Positions 1 to 9,011 of a stretch of 64,000 bases of DNA are shown here, one piece after another. The stretch comes from Hyphomonadaceae bacterium (GTDB lineage Bacteria; Pseudomonadota; Alphaproteobacteria; Rhizobiales; Hyphomicrobiaceae). Both the position numbers and the translations under genes were made by a program. Below the pieces are notes generated by a model. That model made no database searches. It was given only the letters and a program-made list of their open reading frames with translations, and was not told where the DNA came from. Every line of letters begins with the position of its first letter. Positions within the stretch are counted from its first letter, which is position 1. Where the stretch lies: positions 62,001 through 126,000 of the forward strand of contig JAIEQJ010000022.1 in NCBI GenBank assembly GCA_019747815.1. Direction: 5' to 3'.

Positions 1-17
1 ATGGGGCTGGCAGTCAT
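1..17 (-). CDS. 5' end of a divergently transcribed gene (truncated by window edge)
   Basis: Only five codons are inside the window (M-T-A-S-P). The ATG (complement of 15-17) is preceded on the minus strand by AGGAG with an 8-9 nt gap, a good ribosome binding site. The gene points away from the WYL regulator and shares its operator region. Family cannot be told from five residues. WYL/YafY regulators are often divergent from the gene they control, so this is the likeliest target, by inference. Confidence 0.4.
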
Positions 18-62
18 GAGGTAAGTCTCCTGGTTTGCGGGACGGACCATGTCCTCCCGCCC

Positions 63-80
63 CTGACAACTTGCTGTCAG
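63..80. promoter_or_regulatory. Palindromic operator O1, CTGACA-N6-TGTCAG
   Basis: Perfect 6-bp arms separated by 6 bp, in the divergent region between the truncated minus-strand gene and the WYL regulator. The same arms and spacing recur 33 bp away, about three helical turns, so both sites face the same side of the DNA. Probably the regulator's own binding site. Confidence 0.65.
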
Positions 81-92
81 CAGCCTGACACA

Positions 93-116
93 CTCCTGAC
101 ACCGTGTTGTCAGGAG
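93..116. promoter_or_regulatory. Palindromic operator O2, extended arms
   Basis: Perfect 9-bp arms CTCCTGACA and TGTCAGGAG around a 6-bp spacer. The core CTGACA-N6-TGTCAG (96-113) is identical in form to the site at 63-80. A further half-site CCTGACA lies at 84-90, between the two operators. Confidence 0.65.
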
Positions 117-154
117 GGGTAAACTAGGGTCCGGCCCGCCTGCCGAAACCAAGG

Positions 155-895
155 GTGAGACGCGTGCGCCGCGCCGACCGACTGTTCGAGATCATCCAGT
201 TCATGCGCCGCAAGGATCTGACCCGCGCGCGTGATCTGAGCGACGTGCTGGAGGTGTCCGAGCGTACCATCTATCGCGATATTCAGGACCTGATCGCCAG
301 CGGCGTGCCGATCGAGGGCGAGGCCGGTGTGGGCTATGTCCTCAAGGCCGGCTTCGATCTGCCGCCGCTCATGTTCAAGGAGCAGGAGATCGAGGCGCTG
401 GTGCTGGGCGCCCGCATCGTCGAATCGTGGGCCGACCCCGAGCTTGCCGCGGCCGCCAGCAACGTCATCGCCAAGGTGCAGGCCGTCATTCCCGACCGGC
501 TGCGCGACTACATGGCCAACACGGCGCTGGTCGCTCCGCCCCACCACTACATGGAGCCCATCACGTTCGACATGGCTGAGCTGCGCCGCGCGCTGCGCAG
601 CCGGCTCAAGGTGCATTTCCGCTATCGCGACGCGCTGGCGGAGGCCTCCGAGCGCACGGTGCGGCCGCTGTGCCTGGCCTATTTCGGCCCCGTCTGGCTG
701 CTCTCGGCCTGGTGCGAGCTGCGCGATGATTTCCGCACCTTCCGCCTCGACCGCATCGACGGCTTTGCGGTGCCGGGCGACCGCTTCCGGTCGGAGCCCG
801 GCAAGACCCTGCACGACTTCCTCAAACGCGACCAGACTTGGACGCGCGGGCGCACCAACGGCGGCGGCAACGGCAAGAGCGATTGCGGCGCGTAG
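155..895 (+). CDS. YafY-type helix-turn-helix / WYL-domain transcriptional regulator
   Basis: DNA-binding regulator of about 246 residues. The N-terminal HTH_11 domain (residues 5-55) contains the DeoR/YafY-like motif SERTIYRDIQDL followed by the wing GEAGVGYVL. The WYL domain occupies roughly residues 135-225, and a degenerate WYL core is visible in PVWLLSAWCELRDDFRTFRL. The GTG at 155 is used; GTG at 164 is an alternative. Two palindromic operators lie 40-90 bp upstream, so autoregulation together with control of the divergent gene is likely. WYL domains sense small ligands or nucleic acids; the effector here is unknown. Confidence 0.88.
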   Translation: MRRVRRADRLFEIIQFMRRKDLTRARDLSDVLEVSERTIYRDIQDLIASGVPIEGEAGVGYVLKAGFDLPPLMFKEQEIEALVLGARIVESWADPELAAAASNVIAKVQAVIPDRLRDYMANTALVAPPHHYMEPITFDMAELRRALRSRLKVHFRYRDALAEASERTVRPLCLAYFGPVWLLSAWCELRDDFRTFRLDRIDGFAVPGDRFRSEPGKTLHDFLKRDQTWTRGRTNGGGNGKSDCGA

Positions 896-978
896 GCTGC
901 AGTTGACCTCTCTCGTCGTGCCCCCGAGAGTGGATGCATCATTCTCCGTGCTCTTCATTCTTTCGAGATCCCATCGCC

Positions 979-1887
979 ATGCCGCCCGCCGCGCCGCACG
1001 CGCCCAACCGGACGCTGGCAGGCATCCTATTCATGCTGGCGGCCAGCTCGCTGTTTCCCGTCATGAACGGGCTCGTTCAGATCCTGAGCGCGCGTTACGG
1101 CACCGAGCAGATCGTGTGGGCGCGCGCGGCTTCGCACCTGGTGTTCATCGCCGCGCTGTTTGCCCCGCGCTTCGGCGTTGCGCTCGTTCGCACGGCAGCG
1201 CCGAAATGGCAGATCGTCCGCTCCATGGTGCATCTCGCATCGATGATCTGCTTCTTCACCGGCGTGAAGTACCTGCCGCTTGCCAATGCCGCCTCCATCA
1301 GCTTCACGGCACCTTTCTTCGTCGCCCTGCTGGCCTGGCCCATGCTGGGCGAGCGCATCACACCCAGGCGCCTGCTGGCGATCGTCGTCGCCTTCCTTGG
1401 CGTGCTGATCGTGATCCGGCCGGGCAGCGCGGTCTTCCAATGGGCGTCGCTCTATATGCTGGGCAGCGCCATCTGCTACGCGCTCTATCAAATCCTGACG
1501 CGCAGGGTCGCCCAGCACGATGCAGCGGAGACTTCGGCGGTCTACAGCGCACTGGTCGGCACGGTGGTGATGGGCATTCTCGCCCCCTTCGTGTGGACAC
1601 CGATCGCGTCATGGAGCGACGCTTGCCTGCTGTTCTCGCTCGGCATCCTCGGTGGATTGGGTCACTACTTCGTCGCGCGGGCGATGGTGTACGCGCAGGC
1701 CAGCATCATCGCGCCGTTCGGATATTGGCAGCTCATCGGCTCCGTGTTCGTCGGCTACCTGATCTCGGGCCATTTGCCGGACCAGTTCACCTGGATCGGC
1801 GCCGGCATCATCGTGTGTGCAGGCGTCTACATCGCCTGGTGTGAGACCCGCGAGCGGCCCGCGGCGGTGGGCGTGCAGCGGGCGTAG
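979..1887 (+). CDS. DMT superfamily (EamA) transporter
   Basis: Inner-membrane permease of about 302 residues with ten predicted hydrophobic helices and two EamA repeats. Signature stretches are the first helix AGILFMLAASSLFPVMNG, the end of repeat 1 (RLLAIVVAFLGVLIVIRPG) and the final pair of helices (GYWQLIGSVFVGYLISG). The ATG at 979 leaves a short hydrophilic lead before helix 1; an in-frame ATG at 934 is possible. Members export amino acids, metabolites or drugs, and substrate cannot be assigned. It lies 83 bp after the WYL regulator on the same strand. Confidence 0.88.
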   Translation: MPPAAPHAPNRTLAGILFMLAASSLFPVMNGLVQILSARYGTEQIVWARAASHLVFIAALFAPRFGVALVRTAAPKWQIVRSMVHLASMICFFTGVKYLPLANAASISFTAPFFVALLAWPMLGERITPRRLLAIVVAFLGVLIVIRPGSAVFQWASLYMLGSAICYALYQILTRRVAQHDAAETSAVYSALVGTVVMGILAPFVWTPIASWSDACLLFSLGILGGLGHYFVARAMVYAQASIIAPFGYWQLIGSVFVGYLISGHLPDQFTWIGAGIIVCAGVYIAWCETRERPAAVGVQRA

Positions 1888-1991
1888 CGTGTCGGGACGA
1901 CGAGGAATTGCCGCTGCCCGATGCGGTCCCGTTTCACTCTCTGCACCCTCTCTTGTGCTATGAGCCGTCGGCTGGAGGATGGAGGTGCCGC

Positions 1992-2576
1992 ATGTTTCTC
2001 AAGACGATCGACAAGACGGAAGCAACGGGTCGGATCGCCGAGATCTATCGGGCGCAGATGGCCCAGAACGGCTTCGTGATGTCCGCCATCGCCTGCTGGA
2101 CCGCTCGCCCGGACCTCCTTCCCGCCTATCAGGACTTCTCCGACAAAGTTCGGGCCGGGTTCTCGCTCAGCCAGCGCGACTGGCGGCTCATCACGCTGAT
2201 TGCGGCCAAGCACGTGCCCTCCACCTACTGCTCGCATGTCTACGGCAAGCAGCTCATTGCCGACCTCGGCTCCAGGCAAGCCGTGCTGGCGGTGCAGCGC
2301 GATTTCCGCGCGGCCGATTTGAGCGAGCGGGACGTCGCAATGCTGTCCTATGCCGAGACGATCAGCAGGGATGCCTCGCGTGTAACGTCCGCTGATATCG
2401 AGCGGCTGCGGTCGGCCGGCTTCACCGACGTTGAGATCTGCGACATCGCCCTGTGCGCTGCGTTTCGTTGCTTCGTCGCTCGGTTCTTCGATGCCGTGGG
2501 GGCGGGGCCCGAGCCCGCCTACGTCGACCCGGACGAGGATTTCCGCGGCGCCATGACGGTCGGCAAGGCGATCTGA
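1992..2576 (+). CDS. Carboxymuconolactone decarboxylase / AhpD-like family protein
   Basis: Protein of 194 residues, mostly helical, resembling peroxidase-related AhpD-like proteins (SQRDWRLITLIAAKH, then STYCSHVYGKQL). ATG at 1992 has GGAGG about 8 nt upstream, which decides the start. In true AhpD the active site is a CxxC with a downstream His; here there is one Cys (YCSH) and no second Cys three residues before it. Alkylhydroperoxidase activity by the classical mechanism is therefore doubtful. The gene is convergent with the TauE/SafE gene, 26 bp away. Confidence 0.75.
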   Translation: MFLKTIDKTEATGRIAEIYRAQMAQNGFVMSAIACWTARPDLLPAYQDFSDKVRAGFSLSQRDWRLITLIAAKHVPSTYCSHVYGKQLIADLGSRQAVLAVQRDFRAADLSERDVAMLSYAETISRDASRVTSADIERLRSAGFTDVEICDIALCAAFRCFVARFFDAVGAGPEPAYVDPDEDFRGAMTVGKAI

Positions 2577-2602
2577 ACGTGCGCCTTCCCCGTCGCGCTC
2601 TC

Positions 2603-3364
2603 TCAGCCGCCCGTCAGCGCGCGCACGCACAAGGTCAGGCCGGCGCCGATCAGAACGACGTGGAGCACGCGCAGGAACTGCTCGCGCGACAGGCGCAGCG
2701 TGATGCGTTCTCCGATCCACATGCCGAGCACCATGGCCGGCACCAGGCAAAGCGCAAGCACAAGCAGCTTGAAATCCGAGTAGACACCGGCAATGGCGAA
2801 GATCACGACCCGCGTGAGGGTGGCGAGGCTGAGCAAGGCGCTCTGCGTGGCTCTGATCGCATCCCGATCGTGCAGCCGCCGCGCCAGATACAGCACATAG
2901 ACAAAGCCACCGCTGCCGAACATGGCACTGAACATCCCGCCCAGAAAACCGAGCGGGACGGCCCATATGCGCGAGATGAGGCCGATCGCCGGCCGGCCGA
3001 GCAGCCCATACAAGGCATAGCCGATGAGGAACAGCCCGAGCGCCCCCATCATCGGTCGCGCCGGAATGGTGAGCAGCAGATAGGCCCCGGCTATGCTGCC
3101 GAGCACCATCAGCGGCACGATGAGAACAAGCTCGCGGCGCGCCACCTTGTCGCCGAGCCTGATGCCGTTGGTGGTAGTGGCCGCACAATCCATGAGCGCC
3201 AGCAGGGGCACGATGCTGGCGACGGGCATGGTCAGCACCAGCACCGGCGCGGCGATGAGAACCGTGCCGAATCCGACCAGCCCGAAGATGACATAGCCGA
3301 CGCCGAGGGCTGGAAAGGCAACAGCCAAGTCGGCCACGGATGGCAGTGCATCGAGAAGGGACAT
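2603..3364 (-). CDS. TauE/SafE family sulfite/organosulfonate exporter-like permease
   Basis: Integral membrane protein of 253 residues with about eight hydrophobic helices and the two-repeat architecture of TauE/SafE (PF01925). Gly-rich helix LVGFGTVLIAAPVLVLTM marks repeat 1 and GGMFSAMFGSGGFVYVLYL marks repeat 2. Family members are linked to export of sulfite, sulfoacetate or other sulfur anions. The 14-bp gap to the upstream MoaD/ThiS-like gene and the same strand suggest co-transcription with rsmI and the sulfur carrier. Substrate is not predictable. Confidence 0.88.
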   Translation of the reverse strand: MSLLDALPSVADLAVAFPALGVGYVIFGLVGFGTVLIAAPVLVLTMPVASIVPLLALMDCAATTTNGIRLGDKVARRELVLIVPLMVLGSIAGAYLLLTIPARPMMGALGLFLIGYALYGLLGRPAIGLISRIWAVPLGFLGGMFSAMFGSGGFVYVLYLARRLHDRDAIRATQSALLSLATLTRVVIFAIAGVYSDFKLLVLALCLVPAMVLGMWIGERITLRLSREQFLRVLHVVLIGAGLTLCVRALTGG

Positions 3365-3378
3365 CGCTGTGTGCCGCT

Positions 3379-3624
3379 TTACCCGCCCGCAATCTGCGGC
3401 AAGATATGCACATCGCTGTCGGCACCGATCTCCTGCAGCAGGGCGTCCTGGTAGATCTGCCCGTCAATGGCCACCGCCAGACCCTGCTGCAGGTGCGGCG
3501 CCAGTGCGGGATACCTCTCGCCGAGCCGGGTGAAGAGCTGGCGCACGCTCGCAGCATCCACGTCGAGCTCCATGACGCCGCCCGTGTGCTGGCGCAGATT
3601 GCCGATCAGCGTGACATGAGCCAT
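3379..3624 (-). CDS. MoaD/ThiS family small sulfur-carrier-like protein
   Basis: Short protein of 81 residues with beta-grasp (ubiquitin-like) character ending in Gly-Gly, the C-terminus that is adenylated and thiocarboxylated in MoaD and ThiS. Residues 18-35 and 60-81 (ending HILPQIAGG) match the family pattern. No moaE, thiG or E1-like partner is nearby. It lies between rsmI (22 bp upstream) and a TauE/SafE exporter (14 bp downstream), so it may serve a sulfur-transfer or cysteine biosynthesis role rather than canonical molybdopterin or thiamine synthesis. Confidence 0.8.
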   Translation of the reverse strand: MAHVTLIGNLRQHTGGVMELDVDAASVRQLFTRLGERYPALAPHLQQGLAVAIDGQIYQDALLQEIGADSDVHILPQIAGG

Positions 3625-3646
3625 GTCGCCGTCCTCGTCCTTGTCC

Positions 3647-4603
3647 CTAGGCGCCGGCCTTCCTCTTCAGCGCGAGGCCCACATCGTAGGCGCGTCCCTT
3701 GGCCACGCCAAGCGCGTCGGCCACCGCCTTCGCCGCCTCGCTGAGGCTCATCCGGTCGATCAGCGGCTCCAGCCGTGCCGCAATAGCGTCGTCCGTCACT
3801 GCCTGCGCCAGCGGCGGACCGACGAGGATCACCATCTCACCCTTGGGCGCATGGTCGGCGGCCCACTGGGCGAGTGCATCTGCGGTGCCGCGCCGTATCT
3901 CCTCATGCAGCTTGGTCAGCTCCCGCGCCACCGCCGTCTCGCGCGCGCCGAGCACGGCCGCAACGTCGGCAAGACTTTCGGCCAGACGTGAGGGTGCCTC
4001 GAAGAACACCAATGTCGCCGGCACCGTGTTGAGCTCGTCGAGGCGCGCCCGGCGTGCGCCTTGCCTGGCCGGCAGGAAGCCCGCAAACAGGAACGTATCC
4101 GTCGCCAGCCCGGCGCTGCCGATGGCGGCCAGAAGAGCGCTGGGACCCGGTAGGCTGGTGACGGGGAGGCCGGCGCTGAGGCAATCCCGCACGAGCTTGT
4201 AGCCGGGGTCGGACACCAGCGGCGTGCCGGCGTCGCTGATCAGCGCCACCGTCCCGCCGGCCGTCAGCTCGGCCAGAATGCGCGGGCGTTCCCGCTCGGC
4301 GTTGTGCTCGTGGTAGGGCCGGAGCGGCCGTGCGATGGAATAGTGCGCCAGCAGCGTGCGGCTGTGGCGGGTATCCTCGCAATAGATCACGTCGGCGCGC
4401 GCCAGCGCGGCCAAAGCGCGCAAAGTGATGTCGGCCAGGTTGCCGATGGGTGTTGCCACCAGATAGAGGCCCGGTGGCAAGGCCAGCGCCGTCAGGGCCT
4501 CGACAACCTCCCCTGCCCGTCGCGCGGTCAATCCTTCCTTACCGTTGCTGTCCTGCGGGTCCACGCCAGCCTCGTTCGCCGTTGCGCCACACTTTACGGT
4601 CAC
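3647..4603 (-). CDS. rsmI: 16S rRNA (cytidine1402-2'-O)-methyltransferase RsmI
   Basis: Uses S-adenosylmethionine to 2'-O-methylate C1402 in the decoding centre of 16S rRNA. Tetrapyrrole-methylase fold motifs are clear: PPGLYLVATPIGNLADITL, YCEDTRHSRTLL and LISDAGTPLVSDPGYKLV. Length of 318 residues is slightly long because of about 40 extra N-terminal residues; the start at 4603 is a GTG without a good ribosome binding site, so the true start may be further in. Divergent from the LpoA-like lipoprotein gene, a common alphaproteobacterial arrangement. The yraN and gshB genes that often accompany this pair are not in the window. Confidence 0.92.
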   Translation of the reverse strand: MTVKCGATANEAGVDPQDSNGKEGLTARRAGEVVEALTALALPPGLYLVATPIGNLADITLRALAALARADVIYCEDTRHSRTLLAHYSIARPLRPYHEHNAERERPRILAELTAGGTVALISDAGTPLVSDPGYKLVRDCLSAGLPVTSLPGPSALLAAIGSAGLATDTFLFAGFLPARQGARRARLDELNTVPATLVFFEAPSRLAESLADVAAVLGARETAVARELTKLHEEIRRGTADALAQWAADHAPKGEMVILVGPPLAQAVTDDAIAARLEPLIDRMSLSEAAKAVADALGVAKGRAYDVGLALKRKAGA

Positions 4604-4616
4604 AACGCCAACGGGG

Positions 4617-4640
4617 ATAGCCGACGAAAATTAAGGCTAT
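4617..4640. promoter_or_regulatory. Inverted repeat in the rsmI / lpoA-like divergent region
   Basis: ATAGCC and GGCTAT arms (6 bp) separated by an A-rich 12-nt spacer, within the 111-bp region between the two divergent starts. No regulator can be named; it may be a protein site or simply chance. Confidence 0.25.
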
Positions 4641-4714
4641 GATGCAGGTTTGCGCTGGCACTGCCCCAGTTGCCGCGCTAGCTACAGAAACGATTCACAT
4701 TGGCCGGGGGGCCG

Positions 4715-5980
4715 ATGGCTCACGTCTCATCCAGGTTTGGTGCTTCGCAGGGGCTCTTGCGCCGCAGCGCGGCGTGCCTGTGTGTGGCGCTGCTGGCGGC
4801 CTGCAGCACGAACGGCCCCGATTCGCAAACCGGCTCGCTCAACGTTGAGTCCAAGGCAGAGCATGACCGGCCGCAGGTGAAGATCGGGCTGCTGGTGCCG
4901 CTGTCCGCCCAGGGCCAGCCCGGCGTGATCGGCAAGAGCCTGAAGCAGGCGGCGGAGCTCGCCCTGTTCGAGCGCGACAACCCGAATCTGCAGTTGATCG
5001 TCAAGGACGACAAGGGCACGCCGGATGGCGCCAGGGCGGCGGCGGAGGATGCGCTCAAGAGCGGCGCAACCCTGATCCTGGGACCGCTGTTTGCCAAATC
5101 CGTCAGCATGGCCGCGCCGGTGGCGCGCAAGGCCGGCATTCCTGTCATCGCCTTCTCCAACGACCGCCAGGTGGCCGGCAATGGCGTTTATCTGTTGAGC
5201 TTCCAGCCGGCGCCGGAAGTCGAGCGCGTCATCGCCTATGCAATCAGTCGCGGCAAGCGCCGCTATGCGGCCCTGATCCCGCAGGATGCCTTCGGCAAAA
5301 TCGTCGAGCCGGTATTCCACAACGCCGTCGGCCGTGGCGGTGGTGCGGTCGTCGCGGTCGAGACCTACCACCCCGGTTCGGCCAACGCGATGCTGGAGCC
5401 GCTGCGCAAGATCAGCGCGGCCATTACTGCTGCCGATGCGGAGGGTGGTCCGGTCGATGCACTGTTCGTTCCGGGTGGCCAGGAGCATCTGGAAGCCCTG
5501 GGACGGCTGCTGCCCCAGGCCCAGATCGATACGCAGCAGGTCAAGCTGATCGGCACGGGCGGCATGGACTATCCCAACGCCGGACGTGACGCGGGCCTGG
5601 TTGGCGCGTGGTATCCCGGGCCCGATCCGCGCGGGTGGACTGAGTTCGCGCAGCGGTACGCCAAGAGCTACAATCATGCCCCGCCGCGCATCGCCAGCCT
5701 AGCGTATGACGCTGTCAATCTGGCCATCGCCCTTGCGGGTGGACCGGGGGGGCAGCGCTATACGGCTGCCACGATCACTCGGTCGGGTGGCTTTGCCGGC
5801 ATCGACGGCCCCTACCGGCTGCTGGCCGACGGCACGGCGGATCGCTCCCTGGCCATCCTCGAGGTGCAACGCTTCGGAGCATCGATCGCCGAGATTGCGC
5901 CAAGCGCGCCGAGCCCGCCGCCGGCACCGACGGCCGTGTCGGGTGCGGGCTTCAACATCTTCAATTTCCTCACCCCGTAG
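4715..5980 (+). CDS. LpoA/LppC-like penicillin-binding protein activator lipoprotein
   Basis: Outer-membrane or periplasmic lipoprotein of 421 residues. The N-terminus carries a type II signal with lipobox LLAAC, giving lipidated Cys30. The rest is a type I periplasmic-binding-protein fold (KIGLLVPLSAQGQPG, then GPLFAKSVSMAAPVARKAGIPVIAFSNDR). In enterobacteria LpoA activates PBP1A; alphaproteobacterial homologs are annotated by similarity. ATG at 4715 is chosen over an upstream TTG at 4700. The C-terminus is Pro/Ala-rich and its last 11 bp overlap the hemW end, tail to tail. Confidence 0.85.
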   Translation: MAHVSSRFGASQGLLRRSAACLCVALLAACSTNGPDSQTGSLNVESKAEHDRPQVKIGLLVPLSAQGQPGVIGKSLKQAAELALFERDNPNLQLIVKDDKGTPDGARAAAEDALKSGATLILGPLFAKSVSMAAPVARKAGIPVIAFSNDRQVAGNGVYLLSFQPAPEVERVIAYAISRGKRRYAALIPQDAFGKIVEPVFHNAVGRGGGAVVAVETYHPGSANAMLEPLRKISAAITAADAEGGPVDALFVPGGQEHLEALGRLLPQAQIDTQQVKLIGTGGMDYPNAGRDAGLVGAWYPGPDPRGWTEFAQRYAKSYNHAPPRIASLAYDAVNLAIALAGGPGGQRYTAATITRSGGFAGIDGPYRLLADGTADRSLAILEVQRFGASIAEIAPSAPSPPPAPTAVSGAGFNIFNFLTP

Positions 5981-7223
5981 TGTCTTGCGTGGTCTTCGCA
6001 GGCACGAAGCTTTGCGCCAACTGCAGCACGATCGCGTTGAGCACCATTCGGCCTGTCCGCGTTGCGCTTAATCTGGTCGGTCCGCTCCGTTGCACGAGCC
6101 GCAGGCCGATCAGCTCGTTAATGGTGTGGTCTGCGGGAGCCAGGTCGGTCCGGGCCGCGAGCCGGCCGAGGTCGATCCCCTCCGTGAGCCGCAGCCCCAT
6201 CAGCAGGGCCTCATCGGCTTCCTCCGCGCGGGTCAACGGAACATCTTCGATCATCCCGTGCACGCCGGTTTCCACCAGTGCAGCCCAGCGCTCGGGGTTG
6301 CGCTCCGTGCTGGTTGCCCGGCGGTTCCCCCCTGCCATGAAGCGCCCATGTGCCCCGGGCCCCACTCCGGCGTATTCTCCGTAGCGCCAGTATGTGAGGT
6401 TGTGCCGGCTTTCCTCGCCTGGAGCGGCATGGTTGGAGATTTCATACGCCGGCAGACCTGCCCGATCGGTCATGTCCTGCGTCAGGTCGTAGAAGCAACC
6501 CGCGGCCTCTCCGTCGGGAACGATGAGCTTGCCGCGTGCATGCAGCTGGGCGAACGGCGTGCCCTCCTCGATGGTGAGCTGATAGAGCGACAGATGCTCG
6601 CCTGAGAGCGCAAGCGCCTCACCCAGTTCTGCGCGCCACGCCTCCAGGGTCTGACCGGGTCGCGCATAGATCAGATCGAAGGAGAAGCGGTCGAAGGTGC
6701 GGCGTGCGACCTTGATCGCCGCGCGGGCTTCCTGTGCCGTATGGAGCCGGCCGAGCGCACGAAGCTGAGCGTCATCGAGGGACTGCACGCCGAGCGAGAC
6801 GCGATTGATGCCGGCCGCGCGATAGTCCCGAAACCGTCCGGCTTCCACGCTTGATGGGTTGGCCTCCAGAGTGATCTCCGCGCCTGCCTCCACGGGCCAA
6901 TGCCGGCTCACAGCATCGAGCATGGCATCAACGGTGTCGGCGCGCATCAACGACGGCGTCCCGCCCCCGAAGAAGACGCTCCTGACAGTGCGGCCGCGCG
7001 TGAGCGCCGCCCAGTGCTCCAGCTCTCTCAGCAAGGCGTTGAGAAAACGCGCCTCGTCGATCCCGCCTGCGCGCACGTGACTGTTGAAGTCGCAATAGGG
7101 GCATTTGGAGGCGCAGAACGGCCAGTGCACGTAGACGCCGAAGCCGGCGTCGTCAGCCGCGCGCAGGCTCGAGGCACTGGGCGACGAACTTGGCGAAGGC
7201 GCGGGCGCGGTGACTGATCGCAT
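5970..7223 (-). CDS. hemW: Radical SAM heme chaperone HemW
   Basis: Relative of oxygen-independent coproporphyrinogen oxidase that in studied bacteria binds and delivers heme. The 4Fe-4S/SAM motif CxxxCxxC is at Cys37, Cys41 and Cys44 ([17 protein letters not shown]), followed by FFGGGTPS. The single Cys immediately after the motif, used by HemN, is replaced by Asp-Phe, as in HemW proteins. About 417 residues, with a low-complexity Ser/Pro N-terminus. The start overlaps the rdgB end by 71 bp, suggesting coupling to the rdgB operon. Confidence 0.92.
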   Translation of the reverse strand: MRSVTAPAPSPSSSPSASSLRAADDAGFGVYVHWPFCASKCPYCDFNSHVRAGGIDEARFLNALLRELEHWAALTRGRTVRSVFFGGGTPSLMRADTVDAMLDAVSRHWPVEAGAEITLEANPSSVEAGRFRDYRAAGINRVSLGVQSLDDAQLRALGRLHTAQEARAAIKVARRTFDRFSFDLIYARPGQTLEAWRAELGEALALSGEHLSLYQLTIEEGTPFAQLHARGKLIVPDGEAAGCFYDLTQDMTDRAGLPAYEISNHAAPGEESRHNLTYWRYGEYAGVGPGAHGRFMAGGNRRATSTERNPERWAALVETGVHGMIEDVPLTRAEEADEALLMGLRLTEGIDLGRLAARTDLAPADHTINELIGLRLVQRSGPTRLSATRTGRMVLNAIVLQLAQSFVPAKTTQDTTG

Positions 7224-7779
7224 GCTTGGCTGCAGGCTCCATCTCGCCGAAGGTCAAGGTCTCACCTTCGGCGACGAACATTGGATCATAGCCGAAACCG
7301 CGCGATCCGCGCGGTGGCCAAACCAAATGGCCGTAAACTTTGCCTTCGAAGGCCTCGGATATTCCGTTGGGCCAGGCCAGGCAGAGCACGGCGGTGAAGT
7401 TCGCGCGCGGGCCCGGCGGCACCCAGCCGCCCCGCTCGCGCACCTCGTCGGCCACCCACTGCATGGCCAGCTTGAAATCCTTGGCCGGACCGGCCCAGCG
7501 GGCCGAATAGATGCCCGGGGCGCCGTTCAGGATCTCCACCTCGATTCCGGAGTCGTCGGACAGGGCCGGAAGGCCGGTGCGCGTGGCCGCCGCCAGCGCC
7601 TTGAGCTCGGCATTGGCCCGAAATGTGGTCCCCGTCTCCTCGGGCTCCGGCAGGTCGAGTTCGGCGGCCGAGACCACCGAGAGCCCGTATGGCGCCACCA
7701 GATCGTGAATCTCGCGAACCTTGCCGAGGTTGTGGCTTGCCACCACAAGCCGCATACCACGCTGCAGACGCTGCGTCAT
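7153..7779 (-). CDS. rdgB: RdgB/HAM1 family non-canonical purine NTP pyrophosphatase
   Basis: Hydrolyses dITP, ITP and XTP to monophosphates, keeping deaminated purines out of DNA. Motifs: [10 protein letters not shown] near the N-terminus, [10 protein letters not shown] (metal-binding acidic residues) and GIYSARWAG. The 208-residue length is normal. ATG at 7779 overlaps the stop of the VOC gene as ATGA, which supports this start over longer in-frame versions. The downstream hemW start lies inside this gene. Confidence 0.93.
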   Translation of the reverse strand: MTQRLQRGMRLVVASHNLGKVREIHDLVAPYGLSVVSAAELDLPEPEETGTTFRANAELKALAAATRTGLPALSDDSGIEVEILNGAPGIYSARWAGPAKDFKLAMQWVADEVRERGGWVPPGPRANFTAVLCLAWPNGISEAFEGKVYGHLVWPPRGSRGFGYDPMFVAEGETLTFGEMEPAAKHAISHRARAFAKFVAQCLEPARG

Positions 7780-8186
7780 GCGAGCTTCCAGATCCTGGGC
7801 TCTGCGAACTCCAGGCAGTTGCCGGCCGGATCGCGGAAGTAAATGGACCGGCCGCCGCCGGGCCACTCGAAGTCGGCTTCAATGACAATATTGCTCGCCC
7901 GCAGGCGCGATGCCCAGGCGTCGATCTCCGCGGCTGACGCGCGAAAGCAGAGATGTCCCGGCCCCTGCGCGCCGTGCGGCGGCACGGGCAGTGCACCCGG
8001 CGAGGGCGGAACCTTGGTTGCCTCGGGATTGAAGATCAACAGCACCTGATTGCCGCAGCGATAAAAGAGATGCCGGCCGGAGATGCTCGCGAACGGCTCC
8101 AGGCCCAGGATGTCGCGATAGAACATCTCGGTCGCCGCCAGGTCTTTGGCGTAGAGCACCGTTTCAAGAATGCCCGCCGGACTCAT
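7776..8186 (-). CDS. VOC (glyoxalase/bleomycin-resistance) family protein
   Basis: Small metalloenzyme-fold protein of 136 residues with paired beta-alpha-beta-beta-beta modules. Visible family features are [20 protein letters not shown] at the N-terminus, HLCFR in the middle and [18 protein letters not shown] at the end. His and Glu residues (GHLCF, CLEF) suit a metal site. It sits between rph (23 bp gap) and rdgB (4-nt overlap) and is probably translated with them. Substrate is unknown. Confidence 0.85.
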   Translation of the reverse strand: MSPAGILETVLYAKDLAATEMFYRDILGLEPFASISGRHLFYRCGNQVLLIFNPEATKVPPSPGALPVPPHGAQGPGHLCFRASAAEIDAWASRLRASNIVIEADFEWPGGGRSIYFRDPAGNCLEFAEPRIWKLA

Positions 8187-8209
8187 CTTGAGACCGCTGT
8201 TTCAGGTCG

Positions 8210-8923
8210 TTACGTCACCGTCAGCTTCTGCAGCGAGATCAGCTCCGCAATGCCCTTCTTCGCCAAGGCCGTCAGTTGGTCGAATCTTTCCTGCGAAAAG
8301 GGCATCGTTTCCGCTGTGCCTTGTATCTCGACAATACCGCCTGATCCGGTCATCACGAAATTGGCGTCCGCATCGGCATCGGAGTCCTCAGGATAATCCA
8401 GATCGAGCACCGGCGTTCCCTTATAGATGCCGCAGGACACCGCAGCCACATGGTCGCGCAGCACCCCATCCTTGATCATATCGCGCGTCTGCATCCATTT
8501 GAGGCAGTCATGCAGGGCCACCCATGCCCCCGTGATGGCCGCCGTGCGCGTGCCGCCGTCCGCCTGGATCACGTCGCAGTCGATGGAGATCTGGCGCTCG
8601 CCGAGCTTGGGCAGGTCGACCACCGCCCGCAGCGAGCGTCCGATCAGGCGCTGGATCTCTTGCGTACGCCCGGATGGATGACCCTGGGTCACCTCGCGGC
8701 GCGTGCGCTGGTTGGTCGCGCGGGGCAGCATGCCGTATTCCGCTGTGACCCAGCCGCGACCCTGTCCCTTGAGCCAGGGCGGCAGCCGCTCCTCGAGACT
8801 TGCGGTGCACAGCACGTGGGTGTGACCGAACTTGATGAGGCACGAGCCCTCCGCGTGCATGGATACGGCACGGTCGATGCTGACCGGGCGAAGTTCGTCG
8901 GGATTGCGTTTGGAAGGCCGCAT
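8210..8923 (-). CDS. rph: Ribonuclease PH
   Basis: Phosphate-dependent 3'-5' exoribonuclease that trims tRNA precursors. Complete at 237 residues with conserved segments [39 protein letters not shown] and [18 protein letters not shown]. First gene of the leftward rph-VOC-rdgB-hemW run and divergent from hrcA, a pairing typical of alphaproteobacteria. Confidence 0.95.
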   Translation of the reverse strand: MRPSKRNPDELRPVSIDRAVSMHAEGSCLIKFGHTHVLCTASLEERLPPWLKGQGRGWVTAEYGMLPRATNQRTRREVTQGHPSGRTQEIQRLIGRSLRAVVDLPKLGERQISIDCDVIQADGGTRTAAITGAWVALHDCLKWMQTRDMIKDGVLRDHVAAVSCGIYKGTPVLDLDYPEDSDADADANFVMTGSGGIVEIQGTAETMPFSQERFDQLTALAKKGIAELISLQKLTVT

Positions 8924-9011
8924 AGCGTGCGCTGCTACTTGCTGCTGATGGTTAAGAAGATGCGGGGCGCACCCTAGTGCGAGATCGCTCGCGATGGAAG
9001 CGCCAATGCGC

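Noticed and set aside
8980-8993. CIRCE element near rph-hrcA
   Set aside because: The palindrome GCGAG-ATCG-CTCGC is too short and does not match TTAGCACTC-N9-GAGTGCTAA.
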